DNA of 53,874 nt from Rariglobus sp. (GTDB lineage: Bacteria > Verrucomicrobiota > Verrucomicrobiia > Opitutales > Opitutaceae), in assembly GCA_029266495.1 (NCBI GenBank), contig JAQSWS010000015.1:1-53874 (forward strand), in the 5' to 3' direction. The notes beneath the pieces are model-generated. The model saw nothing but the letters and a program-made list of their open reading frames with translations, was not told the origin of the DNA and ran no database searches. Every line of letters begins with the position of its first letter. The stretch's first letter is position 1. Made by a program: the position numbers and the translations under genes. Positions 43,555 to 51,837 of the stretch are shown here, piece after piece.

Positions 43555-44417
43555 ACACCGCTTTTCCCTTTCCACTCGCGGGTCGCCCGGTCCCGTTTTC
43601 GCCCGGCCGCCTGGGCATCGTGGCCGGGAACACGTTTCTCGAGGCCGTCCGTCAGAAACTGTTCAACTTTCTCCTGCTGCTGGCCGTCGCCCTGGTCGCG
43701 AGCGCGCAACTTTTCCGCGAGTTTAACTTTGGTTCGTCGGAGCTGAAATTCATCTCCGATTTCGGCTTTGGCGCGATGGTCTTCTTTGGCTCCACGCTGA
43801 CGATCGCCGCGACCGCGCAACTCTTCTTCAGCGAGATCGAGAATCGCACGGCGCTGACAATCCTTGCGAAACCGATCTGGCGCACGGAATTCATCTTCGG
43901 AAAATTCCTCGGCGTGTTCGCGGTTGTGGGCGTGTTCTGCGCGTTGACCACGCTGCTGTTGCTTGCGCTGCTTTATCAACGTGAGACGGCGCTGATGAAC
44001 GCCAATCCGGAGGCGTTTGAACACGGACGCATCATTCACTACGGCGACCTCGTCTTGATGGGCGTGCTCCAATGGCTGAAATTCGGCGTGCTCGCGGCGA
44101 TCACGCTTTTGATCGCGAGTTTCTCCAACACGAACCTCTACACGGTCGTGATGGGGTTTTTCGTGCTGGTGATCTGCCACCTGCAATACCTGGCGCGCGA
44201 CGCCTACGGTCAGGTTGCCTCGCTTCCGTTGCGTCTGCTGGTGCGGATGCTCGGCTATGTGTTTCCGAACTTTCAAGTCTTCAATCTCGCCGACCAGATC
44301 GGCATCGGCGAAGGGATCGATCCGGGGATTTTTCTGCGGGTGGCCGGCTACGCGCTGATCTACATCGCAGTGATCGGCGGCCTTGCGGTCTATAGCTTCC
44401 GAAACCGTGAAATTTAA
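43551..44417 (+). CDS. ABC-2 type transporter permease
   Basis: This 288-residue protein has six membrane segments (about 29-50, 64-88, 110-140, 165-190, 195-215 and 255-280) and the early cytoplasmic GIVAGNTFLEAVRQKLFNFL helix typical of ABC-2 permeases (NosY/GldF-like). It pairs with the ATPase encoded upstream. The last codons overlap the start of the following gene by 11 nt, consistent with coupled translation. Confidence 0.88.
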   Translation: MNTAFPFPLAGRPVPFSPGRLGIVAGNTFLEAVRQKLFNFLLLLAVALVASAQLFREFNFGSSELKFISDFGFGAMVFFGSTLTIAATAQLFFSEIENRTALTILAKPIWRTEFIFGKFLGVFAVVGVFCALTTLLLLALLYQRETALMNANPEAFEHGRIIHYGDLVLMGVLQWLKFGVLAAITLLIASFSNTNLYTVVMGFFVLVICHLQYLARDAYGQVASLPLRLLVRMLGYVFPNFQVFNLADQIGIGEGIDPGIFLRVAGYALIYIAVIGGLAVYSFRNREI

Positions 44418-45231
44418 CCTCTCCGCTTTACGTCCGTTGTGGACGGGTCTCCTGGTGGTGACGGTTCTGGCCGTCACCGGCGCCGCCATCCGCCCTTTCG
44501 AGGACCCGGCGTGGCAATTCGTGCGCGCAAAGCAACCCGCGTTGAAACTGGACTCCTTGCAAGGCGCGCTGGGGCAGGGGGTGACCGTGGGCCTGCTCGG
44601 CGGTTTTCGCGCCATCGTGGCGGACTTTTTCTGGATCAAGACGAATTCGGTGTGGGAGGACAACGACCTGCCGGCCACGCAGACATTCATCAAACTGGTG
44701 ACTGCGATCGATCCGCGTCCGCTGTATTTCTGGCAGAATGGCGCGCGCATGATCGCCTACGACATGCCCAACTGGCGCATCGTGAAGGAAGGGGGGTATG
44801 ACGCCGTGCCCCAGGCGCGTCAGCGCCACATTGATGAGGAACAATCCGAAGTCGCCCTGAAGTATCTACGAGAAGCATTCGGCCATCATCCCAACTCCGC
44901 GCTGCTCCACATTGAAATCGCCAATGTTTACCTGAACCGGCTCAAGGACAACGTTTCGGCGGCCGAAGCTTACCGGAAGGCGGCCGCACTGCCCAGCGCG
45001 CCGTATTACGCCGCTCGTATTTACGCAGAGCTGTTGCGGCGCCAGGGGCGCCATCAGGAAGCGTATGCGTGGTTGAAGCAGCTCTATCCAACTTTGCCCC
45101 AAGTGGCCGATCCGGCCAAGGGGATCACCGAATTTCAGGTTCAATCAGCCATGGCTCCCGTGGTCCTCGATCGAATTCGCGAAGTGGAGGCGGAATTGAA
45201 GGTTCCTGAAAATAAGCGATTTAGGCCTTAA
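44407..45231 (+). CDS. membrane-anchored TPR-like protein of the ABC operon
   Basis: I chose the GTG at 44407, inside the end of the permease gene, giving 274 residues (MKFNLSALRPLWTGLLV); an in-frame TTG lies at 44383. An N-terminal signal anchor (about 9-30) is followed by a soluble domain with FFWIKTNSVWEDNDLPATQT and PRPLYFWQNGARMIAYDM, and helical pairs such as ALKYLREAFGHHPNSALLHI and YAELLRRQGRHQEAYAWLKQ that look like tetratricopeptide repeats. It is most likely a periplasmic partner of the ABC transporter. No named family is recognised. Confidence 0.75.
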   Translation: MKFNLSALRPLWTGLLVVTVLAVTGAAIRPFEDPAWQFVRAKQPALKLDSLQGALGQGVTVGLLGGFRAIVADFFWIKTNSVWEDNDLPATQTFIKLVTAIDPRPLYFWQNGARMIAYDMPNWRIVKEGGYDAVPQARQRHIDEEQSEVALKYLREAFGHHPNSALLHIEIANVYLNRLKDNVSAAEAYRKAAALPSAPYYAARIYAELLRRQGRHQEAYAWLKQLYPTLPQVADPAKGITEFQVQSAMAPVVLDRIREVEAELKVPENKRFRP

Positions 45232-45307
45232 TAGGTTTGGGGTTGCAGGAATTTATCTTGCACGGAAGTCAATACCTCCGGAAGTTTATCAACTTACTTA
45301 ACTATCT

Positions 45308-45928
45308 ATGGCCGCATCCACGCCCGAAAACCTCCACCCCATTTTTGACCGCGTGCTCGGCCGGGCGGAGAAAGAGGCGAAACTGCGGCAGCGCGGCCGG
45401 GTGATCTGGCTTTACGGTTTATCGGGCTCGGGGAAAAGCACGCTGGCGATTGCCTTGGAGCGCCGGCTGCATGCGGAAGGTGTGACCACGCATTTGCTGG
45501 ACGGCGACAACGTCCGCACGGGGCTTAATCGTGATCTTGGGTTCACTGACGCGGACCGCGCCGAAAACATCCGCCGTATTGCCGAGGTGGCGAAACTCTT
45601 TGTGCAGGCCGGCGTGGTCGTCATTGCCGCATTCATCACCCCGCAACGAGCCAATCGTCAGCTCGCCCGGTCGATCATTGGTGCCGGCGATTTTCTCGAA
45701 GTCTACGTGGCGGCCTCGTTCGACACCTGCGCCTCGCGCGATCCGAAAGGGCTTTATGCGAAAGCTCGCGCGGGCGGCGTGCAACAATTCACCGGTCGCG
45801 ACTCCTCCTTCGAGCCGCCTGCCGCGGAGGATAACGACGTGCTCGTGATCGATACCGAAGCCGGTCCGGCCGACGCGTCGCTCGCGCAGCTGCATGCCGC
45901 CGTCGTGCCCCGCATCCATTTCCAATAA
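45308..45928 (+). CDS. cysC: adenylylsulfate kinase
   Basis: This 206-residue stand-alone APS kinase has the P-loop GLSGSGKST near residue 39, the substrate-binding LDGDNVRTGLNRDLGF and the closing GLYAKARAGGVQQFTG, all typical of CysC. It phosphorylates adenosine 5'-phosphosulfate to PAPS with ATP. It precedes cysD by 6 bases, while the usual cysC is fused to or downstream of cysN. PAPS can feed sulfate reduction or sulfotransferases; no sulfotransferase or cysH is seen in this window. Confidence 0.95.
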   Translation: MAASTPENLHPIFDRVLGRAEKEAKLRQRGRVIWLYGLSGSGKSTLAIALERRLHAEGVTTHLLDGDNVRTGLNRDLGFTDADRAENIRRIAEVAKLFVQAGVVVIAAFITPQRANRQLARSIIGAGDFLEVYVAASFDTCASRDPKGLYAKARAGGVQQFTGRDSSFEPPAAEDNDVLVIDTEAGPADASLAQLHAAVVPRIHFQ

Positions 45929-45934
45929 CCCGTA

Positions 45935-46840
45935 ATGAGTTCCTATAATCTCACGCATCTCGCCCAGCTCGAACACGAGGCCATCTTTATCATGCGCGAA
46001 GTCGCCGCCCAATTCGAGCGGCCCGCCTTGCTGTTCTCCGGGGGCAAAGACTCCATCGTCATGGTCCGCCTCGCCCAAAAGGCCTTCGCCCCGGCCAAGA
46101 TTCCGTTCCCGCTCGTCCACATCGACACCGGCCACAATTTCGAGGAGACGATCACCTTCCGCGACTGGCTGGCCAAGGACACCGGCAGCCGTCTCGTCGT
46201 GCGTTACGTGGCGGACTCCATCAAGGCGGGCCGCGCCCAGGAGGAGAAGGGCCCGAATCCGTCTCGCAACGGTCTCCAGACGATCACGCTCCTCGATACG
46301 ATCGAGGAGTTCCGTTACGACGCCTGTTTGGGCGGCGCCCGCCGCGACGAGGAAAAGGCCCGCGCCAAGGAGCGTTTCTTCTCGCACCGCGACGAGTTCG
46401 GCCAGTGGGATCCGAAGAACCAGCGCCCCGAGCTCTGGAATCTGTTCAACGGCCGTAAAAATCCCGGCGAGCACTTCCGCGTGTTCCCGCTCTCCAATTG
46501 GACCGAGATGGACGTGTGGCAATACATCGCCCGCGAGAAACTCGACATCCCGTCGATCTATTTCACGCATCAACGCGAGGTCGTGAATCGCAACGGGGTG
46601 CTTCTCTCCAAGTCGCCCTACATCACGCTGCTTGAGGGCGAGAAATATGAGACCCGCACCGTGCGCTACCGCACCGTGGGCGACAGCACCTGCACGGGTG
46701 CGGTCGAATCCGACGCCGCCGATCTCGCGGCGATCATTCAGGAAGTCGCCTCCGCCCGCCAGACCGAGCGCGGCACGCGCGCCGACGACAAGCGTTCCGA
46801 AACCGCCATGGAAGACCGCAAAAAGGCGGGGTATTTCTGA
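45935..46840 (+). CDS. cysD: sulfate adenylyltransferase subunit 2
   Basis: This 301-residue small subunit of ATP sulfurylase has the PP-loop LFSGGKDSIVM near residue 34, HIDTGHNFEETI, and LGGARRDEEKARAKER, with the C-terminal RKKAGYF block. It forms APS from ATP and sulfate together with the GTPase CysN. Normally cysD and cysN are adjacent; here they are separated by 578 bases filled by the GxxExxY unit. Confidence 0.96.
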   Translation: MSSYNLTHLAQLEHEAIFIMREVAAQFERPALLFSGGKDSIVMVRLAQKAFAPAKIPFPLVHIDTGHNFEETITFRDWLAKDTGSRLVVRYVADSIKAGRAQEEKGPNPSRNGLQTITLLDTIEEFRYDACLGGARRDEEKARAKERFFSHRDEFGQWDPKNQRPELWNLFNGRKNPGEHFRVFPLSNWTEMDVWQYIAREKLDIPSIYFTHQREVVNRNGVLLSKSPYITLLEGEKYETRTVRYRTVGDSTCTGAVESDAADLAAIIQEVASARQTERGTRADDKRSETAMEDRKKAGYF

Positions 46841-46850
46841 GCGCGGAATC

Positions 46851-46886
46851 TTAACGCAAAGACGCGAAGACACAAAGGCCGCAAAG
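46851..46886. repeat. left inverted repeat of the GxxExxY unit
   Basis: The repeat starts TTAACGCAAAGACGCGAAG and continues as CACAAAG-type units to the base before the gene's start region (ATG 46888). The rhythm is close to 8 bases. The reverse complement of 47346-47381 matches it at 30 of 36 positions. Confidence 0.75.
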
Positions 46887-46887
46887 C

Positions 46888-47274
46888 ATGGAACTGGACG
46901 AAAACGCTCTCAGCCGGATTATCGTGGAAGCCGCGATAGAGGTCCATCGCGAGCTGGGTGGACCTGGCTTGCTGGAGAGTGTTTATGAGGAAGCGCTCGT
47001 ATGTGAACTTACTTTGCGCGGTCTCAGTGTTGAGCGTCAGCAGTTGGTTCCCATCATTTATAAGACGCATGTTCTCGCGACTCCTCTTCGTCTCGATCTT
47101 CGTGTGAACAAACTCGTGATCGTCGACCCCAAGGCAGTCACCGAATGGAATCCGATCTTTGAAGCTCAGATGCTCACCTACCTGCGTCTCACGGGGCTCA
47201 AGCTCGGCTTGGTAATCAACTTTGGCGAACGACTCGTCAAAGACGGCATCCATCGCGTCGTGAACCGTCTTTAG
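46888..47274 (+). CDS. GxxExxY family protein (PD-(D/E)XK nuclease-like)
   Basis: This 128-residue protein has the family's normal length. The naming motif is G27-L-L-E30-S-V-Y33. A putative PD-(D/E)XK site is D70 (RLDLRV) and D80-P81-K82 (VIVDPKAV); most relatives have E-L-K at the last position, so the Asp-Pro variant is unusual yet still fits the (D/E)XK pattern. Q94 in EAQMLTYL may complete the site. The family is assigned to the nuclease superfamily, but no activity is established. The ATG follows the left repeat by one base and there is no clear Shine-Dalgarno sequence apart from the purine-rich repeat. It sits inside the cys operon. Confidence 0.9.
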   Translation: MELDENALSRIIVEAAIEVHRELGGPGLLESVYEEALVCELTLRGLSVERQQLVPIIYKTHVLATPLRLDLRVNKLVIVDPKAVTEWNPIFEAQMLTYLRLTGLKLGLVINFGERLVKDGIHRVVNRL

Positions 47275-47291
47275 CCCACCCAATCCAATTG

Positions 47292-47315
47292 GCGCAAATA
47301 CGCAGAGGCGCAAAG
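47292..47315. repeat. internal CGCAAAG-type repeat after the GxxExxY gene
   Basis: GCGCAAATACGCAGAGGCGC followed by AAAG lies 17 bases past the gene's stop and is in the same orientation as the left terminal repeat, with the same 8-base rhythm. It may be an extra end or a regulatory copy. Confidence 0.55.
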
Positions 47316-47345
47316 CCCGCCAGCAACCATCTTCCTGATTTCGAT

Positions 47346-47381
47346 CTTTGCGTCCTTAGCACCTTCGCGTCCTTGCGTTAA
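47346..47381. repeat. right inverted repeat of the GxxExxY unit
   Basis: CTTTGCGTCCTTAGCACC and the following CGCGTCCTTGCGTTAA-type end are the inverted counterpart of the left repeat. It ends in TTAA at 47378-47381, mirroring TTAA at 46851-46854. Confidence 0.75.
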
Positions 47382-47418
47382 AACTCCTCAGTTCGACACC
47401 TTCCCCCTTTTCCATAAA

Positions 47419-48711
47419 ATGACCGCTGCCACTCCCGTTCACCAGCACACCGACCAGCACTACCTTGCGATGGACCTGCTCCGCTTCACGACGGCGGGCA
47501 GCGTCGACGATGGCAAATCCACCCTCATCGGGCGTCTGCTCTACGACTCCAAGGCGATCTTCGAAGACCAGCTCGAAGCCATCGAACGCGCCACCGAGCA
47601 GCGCGGCGAGGACCACCTCAACCTTTCGCTTCTCACCGACGGCCTGCGCGCCGAGCGCGAGCAGGGCATCACCATCGACGTCGCCTACCGCTATTTTGCC
47701 ACGCCCCGTCGCAAGTTCATCGTCGCCGATACGCCCGGCCACATCCAATACACGCGCAACATGGTGACGGGCGCCTCCACCGCCAACCTCGCCATCATCC
47801 TCATCGACGCACGCAAGGGAGTGATCGAGCAGACCTGCCGCCACTCCTTCATCGCCTCGCTCCTCCGGATTCCCCACGTCGTCGTGTGCGTGAACAAGAT
47901 GGACCTCGTTGAGTTTTCCGAGGCGCGCTTCAACGAGATCGTCGCGGCCTATTCCGAGTTCGCCTCCCGCCTGGAGATCCCCGACATCAAATTCATTCCG
48001 ATCTCCGCGCTTCACGGCGACAACGTCGTCGATCGCTCCCCCCGGACTCCCTGGTATCAGGGCAGCCCGCTGCTCTATACGCTGGAGACCGTTTACATCG
48101 GCAGCGACGTGAACCACATCGACGCGCGTTTCCCGGTGCAGACCGTGATTCGTCCCAACAACGACGAGCACCACGATTTCCGCGGGTTCGCGGGTCGCGT
48201 GGCCGGCGGTGTATTCAAACCCGGCGACGAAATCGTCTCCCAGCCCTCCGGCCTGACCTCCCGCATCAAGTCCATTCACGGTCCCGCCGGCGACCTGGAG
48301 GAGGCCTTTGCCCCCATGTCGGTCGTGATGACCCTGGAGGATGAGATCGATGTCTCGCGCGGCGACACCATCACCAAGGCCAACAACCCGCCGAACGTCA
48401 CGCAGGACATCGAGGCGATGATCTGCTGGTTCTCCGACAAAAAGCTCGTCCCGAACGGCAAATACATCATCCGCCACACGACGCGCGAAGCGAAGTCGGT
48501 GATCAAGGGCGTGCGCTACAAGGTGAATATCAACACCCTGCACAAGCTTGAGGGTGACACCGAGATCGGCATGAACGACATCGGACGCATCCAGTTGCGC
48601 ACGGCGGTGCCCCTGATCGCCGACGCCTATCAGCGGAACCGCAACACCGGCAGCTTCATCCTCATCGACGAATTCACCAACGCCACGGTGGCGGCCGGGA
48701 TGATCCTTTGA
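47419..48711 (+). CDS. cysN: sulfate adenylyltransferase subunit 1 (GTPase)
   Basis: This 430-residue GTPase subunit of ATP sulfurylase has the G1 motif GSVDDGKSTLIGRL near residue 28, DTPGH (G3) and CVNKMDLV (G4). Later domains (RFPVQTVIRPNNDEHHDFRG onward) are elongation-factor-like beta barrels. GTP hydrolysis drives APS formation with CysD. It has no fused APS kinase, in agreement with the separate cysC upstream. If the operon is still one transcript, it must read through the GxxExxY unit. Confidence 0.96.
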   Translation: MTAATPVHQHTDQHYLAMDLLRFTTAGSVDDGKSTLIGRLLYDSKAIFEDQLEAIERATEQRGEDHLNLSLLTDGLRAEREQGITIDVAYRYFATPRRKFIVADTPGHIQYTRNMVTGASTANLAIILIDARKGVIEQTCRHSFIASLLRIPHVVVCVNKMDLVEFSEARFNEIVAAYSEFASRLEIPDIKFIPISALHGDNVVDRSPRTPWYQGSPLLYTLETVYIGSDVNHIDARFPVQTVIRPNNDEHHDFRGFAGRVAGGVFKPGDEIVSQPSGLTSRIKSIHGPAGDLEEAFAPMSVVMTLEDEIDVSRGDTITKANNPPNVTQDIEAMICWFSDKKLVPNGKYIIRHTTREAKSVIKGVRYKVNINTLHKLEGDTEIGMNDIGRIQLRTAVPLIADAYQRNRNTGSFILIDEFTNATVAAGMIL

Positions 48712-48758
48712 CACGGGCTTGCGGGCGGCTATGAGTCGCAACCCGTTATCCTTTCAAA

Positions 48759-49418
48759 GTGATTGTCAACTTCTGGCTGCTGTCCATCGCGGTGCTTTTG
48801 CTCTGGCTTCCCCGCCAGTGGTTGCGATTTGGCGGCGAGTTCATCCCGCTGCCCAAGTCGTCCCGGCGGCGCAAGCGCGACAATTCGAATCCGCGAAACC
48901 CGGGTGATGTTTCGCTGCGCTTCAAGGAGGAGTTCAAGAAGCCGCGCAATTGGATCGATCTCATGCGCGCGGCCGCGGGCGCGGTGGCGATCGAGCACGG
49001 GTGTTTTGAAAAGGCGGTCGGGGCCCCCAAGGAAACCGCGACGCAGATCTTCGTGTGCGCCACCGCCATCTATGTAGTTGCCGTGTTGATACAGACGATC
49101 CGGATGGAGGGACGCCTCACCCTGGCGGCGCCGGTCTTTTTTGTCCTCGGGCTCAGCTTCGGGATCATCGGCGGGATGGCGGCGTTGTTTGCCTGCATCA
49201 TGGTGTGGGTGATCAATCTGGTGCTGCCGGGGTCGAGCATGTTCCTGGTCGCGTTCGCGGGCTTGCAGGTGTGCTTCGCCCTGTTGCTGGCGCGCCTCCC
49301 GGTGCGCGACGCGGCCCTGGCCGGCGGCCTGGCCGTCCTGCCGGTTGTGTTCAGCCTCGTGACCAAGCGGCGCCTGGTGCAATTGAGCAAAAAATCGAAG
49401 GCGCCCAGGAGCAGTTGA
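48759..49418 (+). CDS. hypothetical membrane protein next to menA
   Basis: This 219-residue protein starts at GTG 48759. It has an N-terminal hydrophobic segment, a basic stretch (KSSRRRKRDNSN), a soluble part, and three to four membrane helices from about residue 105 (IFVCATAIYVVAVLIQTIRM, FFVLGLSFGIIGGMAALFAC, and later FAGLQVCFALLLA). No family is recognised. Its stop lies 3 bases before the GTG chosen for menA, so the two are probably translated together. A role in membrane or quinone metabolism is only a guess from position. Confidence 0.7.
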   Translation: MIVNFWLLSIAVLLLWLPRQWLRFGGEFIPLPKSSRRRKRDNSNPRNPGDVSLRFKEEFKKPRNWIDLMRAAAGAVAIEHGCFEKAVGAPKETATQIFVCATAIYVVAVLIQTIRMEGRLTLAAPVFFVLGLSFGIIGGMAALFACIMVWVINLVLPGSSMFLVAFAGLQVCFALLLARLPVRDAALAGGLAVLPVVFSLVTKRRLVQLSKKSKAPRSS

Positions 49419-49420
49419 TC

Positions 49421-50323
49421 GTGGTTGCTTCCGACCGTCCCCCGGCCCTCTCGATCTGGATCGGCGCCTCGCGTCCGAGAACGCTGCCCGCCGCGGTTGC
49501 ACCGGTGCTGGCGGCCTCCGCGCTGGCATGGCGCGACGGCGACTTTGAACCGCTCGCGGCCCTGGCCTGCCTCGCGTTTGCGCTCCTCATCCAGATCGGG
49601 ACGAACTTCGCCAACGACTATTACGACTTCGTGAAAGGCGCCGACACCGCCGAGCGGGTGGGGCCGCGGCGCGCCGTCGCCTCGGGGCTGGTGCCTCCGG
49701 CGACCATGAAACGGGCGATGGGCGGGATGTTTGCCCTGGCCTTTGCCGCGGGACTCACGCTGCTCGGCTACGGCGGATGGCCCCTGCTGCTCATCGGTGT
49801 CGCCAGCATTGTCTGCGGCATCGCCTATACCGGCGGCCCCTATCCGCTCGGTTACAACGGGCTGGGGGACGTGTTTGTCTTCATTTTCTTTGGATTGGTG
49901 GCGGTGGGCGCCACTTATTTTGTGCAGGCGGGGGTGATCACCGCGGATGCCTGGCTGATTGGCGCCGGCATCGGCGCACTGGCCGCGAATATTCTCGTGG
50001 TGAACAATTATCGCGACGTGGAGACGGACGCCCGCGCGGGCAAGCGCACGCTGGTCGTGCGATTCGGGCGCCGGTTTGCGCGCGCGCAGTTTGTGGCTGC
50101 GCATGGCGTCTCGCTGGCGGCCCTGCTGGCGGTCGGGACGCCCGACTGGCATCCCGCGATGCTAGTCGCGGGGGCGGGGCTGTGTGTCGTGGCGGGAGCG
50201 TTGCAAACCCGGCGGCTTGCACGGGCGGCCACGCCCGCGGAGTTGATCCGGCTCCTTGGCACCACCGGGTCGTATCTGGCGATTTATGCGCTGATGCTGG
50301 CCGCCGGCTTGATCTTGGGCTGA
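49421..50323 (+). CDS. menA: 1,4-dihydroxy-2-naphthoate polyprenyltransferase
   Basis: I chose GTG 49421, 9 bases after AGGAG at 49407-49411, giving 300 residues; the open frame continues far upstream as a shadow of the previous gene. The UbiA-type transferase has eight to nine membrane helices and both Asp-rich motifs: NDYYDFVKGAD near residue 62 and NNYRDVETDARAGKRTL in the second half, with YPLGYNGLGD between. It attaches the polyprenyl chain to dihydroxynaphthoate in menaquinone synthesis at the inner membrane. Confidence 0.92.
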   Translation: MVASDRPPALSIWIGASRPRTLPAAVAPVLAASALAWRDGDFEPLAALACLAFALLIQIGTNFANDYYDFVKGADTAERVGPRRAVASGLVPPATMKRAMGGMFALAFAAGLTLLGYGGWPLLLIGVASIVCGIAYTGGPYPLGYNGLGDVFVFIFFGLVAVGATYFVQAGVITADAWLIGAGIGALAANILVVNNYRDVETDARAGKRTLVVRFGRRFARAQFVAAHGVSLAALLAVGTPDWHPAMLVAGAGLCVVAGALQTRRLARAATPAELIRLLGTTGSYLAIYALMLAAGLILG

Positions 50324-50477
50324 GGGGGCGTTTGGGATGATCCTGGATTGCTGTGCCTTGGCAGCACGGGTTGCTCCGCGCCGATTGGACTGAGCCGAAA
50401 TAAGCTGGCGCCTCACAACGGCTTTGGGTTTGCCTTGCGCGGGTCACGACCCAATTTGGCGTCACTACCCTCCCTCT

Positions 50478-50927
50478 ATGAGCAGCAGAACCCAAGGTAA
50501 TCCAGCAGCCTCGAAAATACCGCGCGAAGCGGTCTTGGTGGTGGATGATGAACGTCCGTTGCTGGATGTTTTTTCGGAAGCCTTGGGCATGCGTTTCGAT
50601 GTCACCACCGCCACCTCGGCCCGCGAGGCGGAGTTCATCCTGCGCAAAAAGTCCTTCAAGGTCGTCGTGGCCGATCATCTGATGCCTGGCGGCAATGGAA
50701 TGAGTTTTTTGGTCCGCGCACGTGAGGAGTATCCGCACATGCAGCGCATTCTGGTTACGGGTTACATGAAGCCTGAGATGCTGCTGCGCAGCGTGAACGA
50801 AGCGGCATTGTTTCGTTACCTGCTCAAGCCGGTGTCAGTGGTGGAACTCGTCAACGTGGTGGTCGAAGCGGCGAAGCTGCACGACGCGCTGCTCAAGGTG
50901 GCCGCGGAAACCGCCCCGCAGGAATAA
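50478..50927 (+). CDS. single-domain response regulator
   Basis: This 149-residue protein begins at ATG 50478 after a short leader and holds only a CheY-like receiver: acidic pair D23/D24, phospho-acceptor D66 in VVVADHLMPGGNG, switch T94 in ILVTGY and K117 in YLLKPVS. No output domain follows, so it should act through a partner kinase or by binding a target. No histidine kinase is nearby. The 154-base space before it contains no recognisable element. Confidence 0.9.
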   Translation: MSSRTQGNPAASKIPREAVLVVDDERPLLDVFSEALGMRFDVTTATSAREAEFILRKKSFKVVVADHLMPGGNGMSFLVRAREEYPHMQRILVTGYMKPEMLLRSVNEAALFRYLLKPVSVVELVNVVVEAAKLHDALLKVAAETAPQE

Positions 50928-51165
50928 GGCAGGGCGGAGCGGGGCTTCTTCCGAATTGGTGCGGTCGAACCGTGTCTGAGAGTGCGGGTTTGTTCGTTCG
51001 GACGAGCTGGCATGCGGCCTTGGGGCTGGCTGATGTCGAGCGGACGATGTCCGGTGGTTTTCCGGTAATTCCCCTATGTCTGCTTCGCGCGCAGTTCTTT
51101 TTCGGAGCGCCTACTTTTGCGTTGAAGAAGTGAGAGAGTTGGATTGGTTGGGGCGTATCCCCCTT

Positions 51166-51837
51166 ATGCATACCCTTGCACGTCCCTCCGTGCGTGTGGC
51201 CAACCTGAAGCGCCAGGCTGGCACCCGCGCCTTTACGCTGATCGAGTTGCTAGTGGTCATCGCGATCATCGCGATCCTCGCCAGCATCACCTTTGGCGTT
51301 ATCAAAGGGGTCAACGAGCGTGCGGCGATTGCGCAGGCAAAGACGGAGGTGGCGGTTTTGGCGCAGGCGCTGGAAGCCTTTAAGAAGCAGTATGGTGATT
51401 ATCCTCAAACTGGTGGTTTTACATCGGCCGGGATTAACGGAACTCCCACGATTGGCAGTATAACGACCGCTAGCGCTCAAGCGAAATTATTTAATGCGTT
51501 GGTCGGAAAGCTGGGGCCAACCTGTGTGGTAATGAAGCGGCCCGGTGGAAAAATGTGGGTGGATATCTCCAAGTTCTCTTTGGAGACGACGACAATGCCC
51601 GCAATTGAGCCTACGCCAATCACCGAGGACGTTACGCAGGCTGCAAACGCCTTTCTTGATCCATGGGGGCGCCGATATATGTATTACTACAAGACCGCAG
51701 GATCGACGACGTGGAAGCATCCCAGCTATTTTCTTTATTCGGTTGGCCCCGACGGACAGGATACACCACCTAGTGCTACCACCATTACCTACACGGATAC
51801 CAAAAACTTGGATAATCTTTATGCAAATAGGAATTAA
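51166..51837 (+). CDS. prepilin-like protein, GspG type
   Basis: ATG 51166 is chosen because it gives a short leader (MHTLARPSVRVANLKRQAGT), then the prepilin site RAFTLIELLVVIAIIAILAS; the frame is open for 30 more codons upstream. The 223-residue product has the long hydrophobic helix, a globular part with KTEVAVLAQALEAFKKQYGD and a DPWGRRYMYYY stretch like major pseudopilins. The residue before Phe is Ala rather than the usual Gly, which still occurs in this phylum. It begins a run of five prepilin genes and is processed by a prepilin peptidase not present here. Confidence 0.85.
   Translation: MHTLARPSVRVANLKRQAGTRAFTLIELLVVIAIIAILASITFGVIKGVNERAAIAQAKTEVAVLAQALEAFKKQYGDYPQTGGFTSAGINGTPTIGSITTASAQAKLFNALVGKLGPTCVVMKRPGGKMWVDISKFSLETTTMPAIEPTPITEDVTQAANAFLDPWGRRYMYYYKTAGSTTWKHPSYFLYSVGPDGQDTPPSATTITYTDTKNLDNLYANRN

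Larger units (their letters stand above)
46851..47381. mobile_element. GxxExxY unit with imperfect terminal inverted repeats
   Basis: A 531-bp segment lies between cysD (10 bases away) and cysN (37 bases away). It is bounded by 36-base imperfect inverted repeats (46851-46886 and 47346-47381, 30 of 36 positions matching) whose outer ends are both TTAA. It contains one gene, a GxxExxY protein. Each end repeat is itself built from about four 8-9-base units near the consensus (A/G)CGCAAAG. Insertion between two genes that are normally neighbours supports mobility. No transposase is encoded, so any movement would need help from elsewhere or a homing-like mechanism. Confidence 0.6.

Noticed and set aside
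49055-49420. The upstream extension of the menA frame.
   Set aside because: It lies within the upstream membrane-protein gene, and the UbiA-type sequence begins after a well-placed AGGAG and GTG at 49421.
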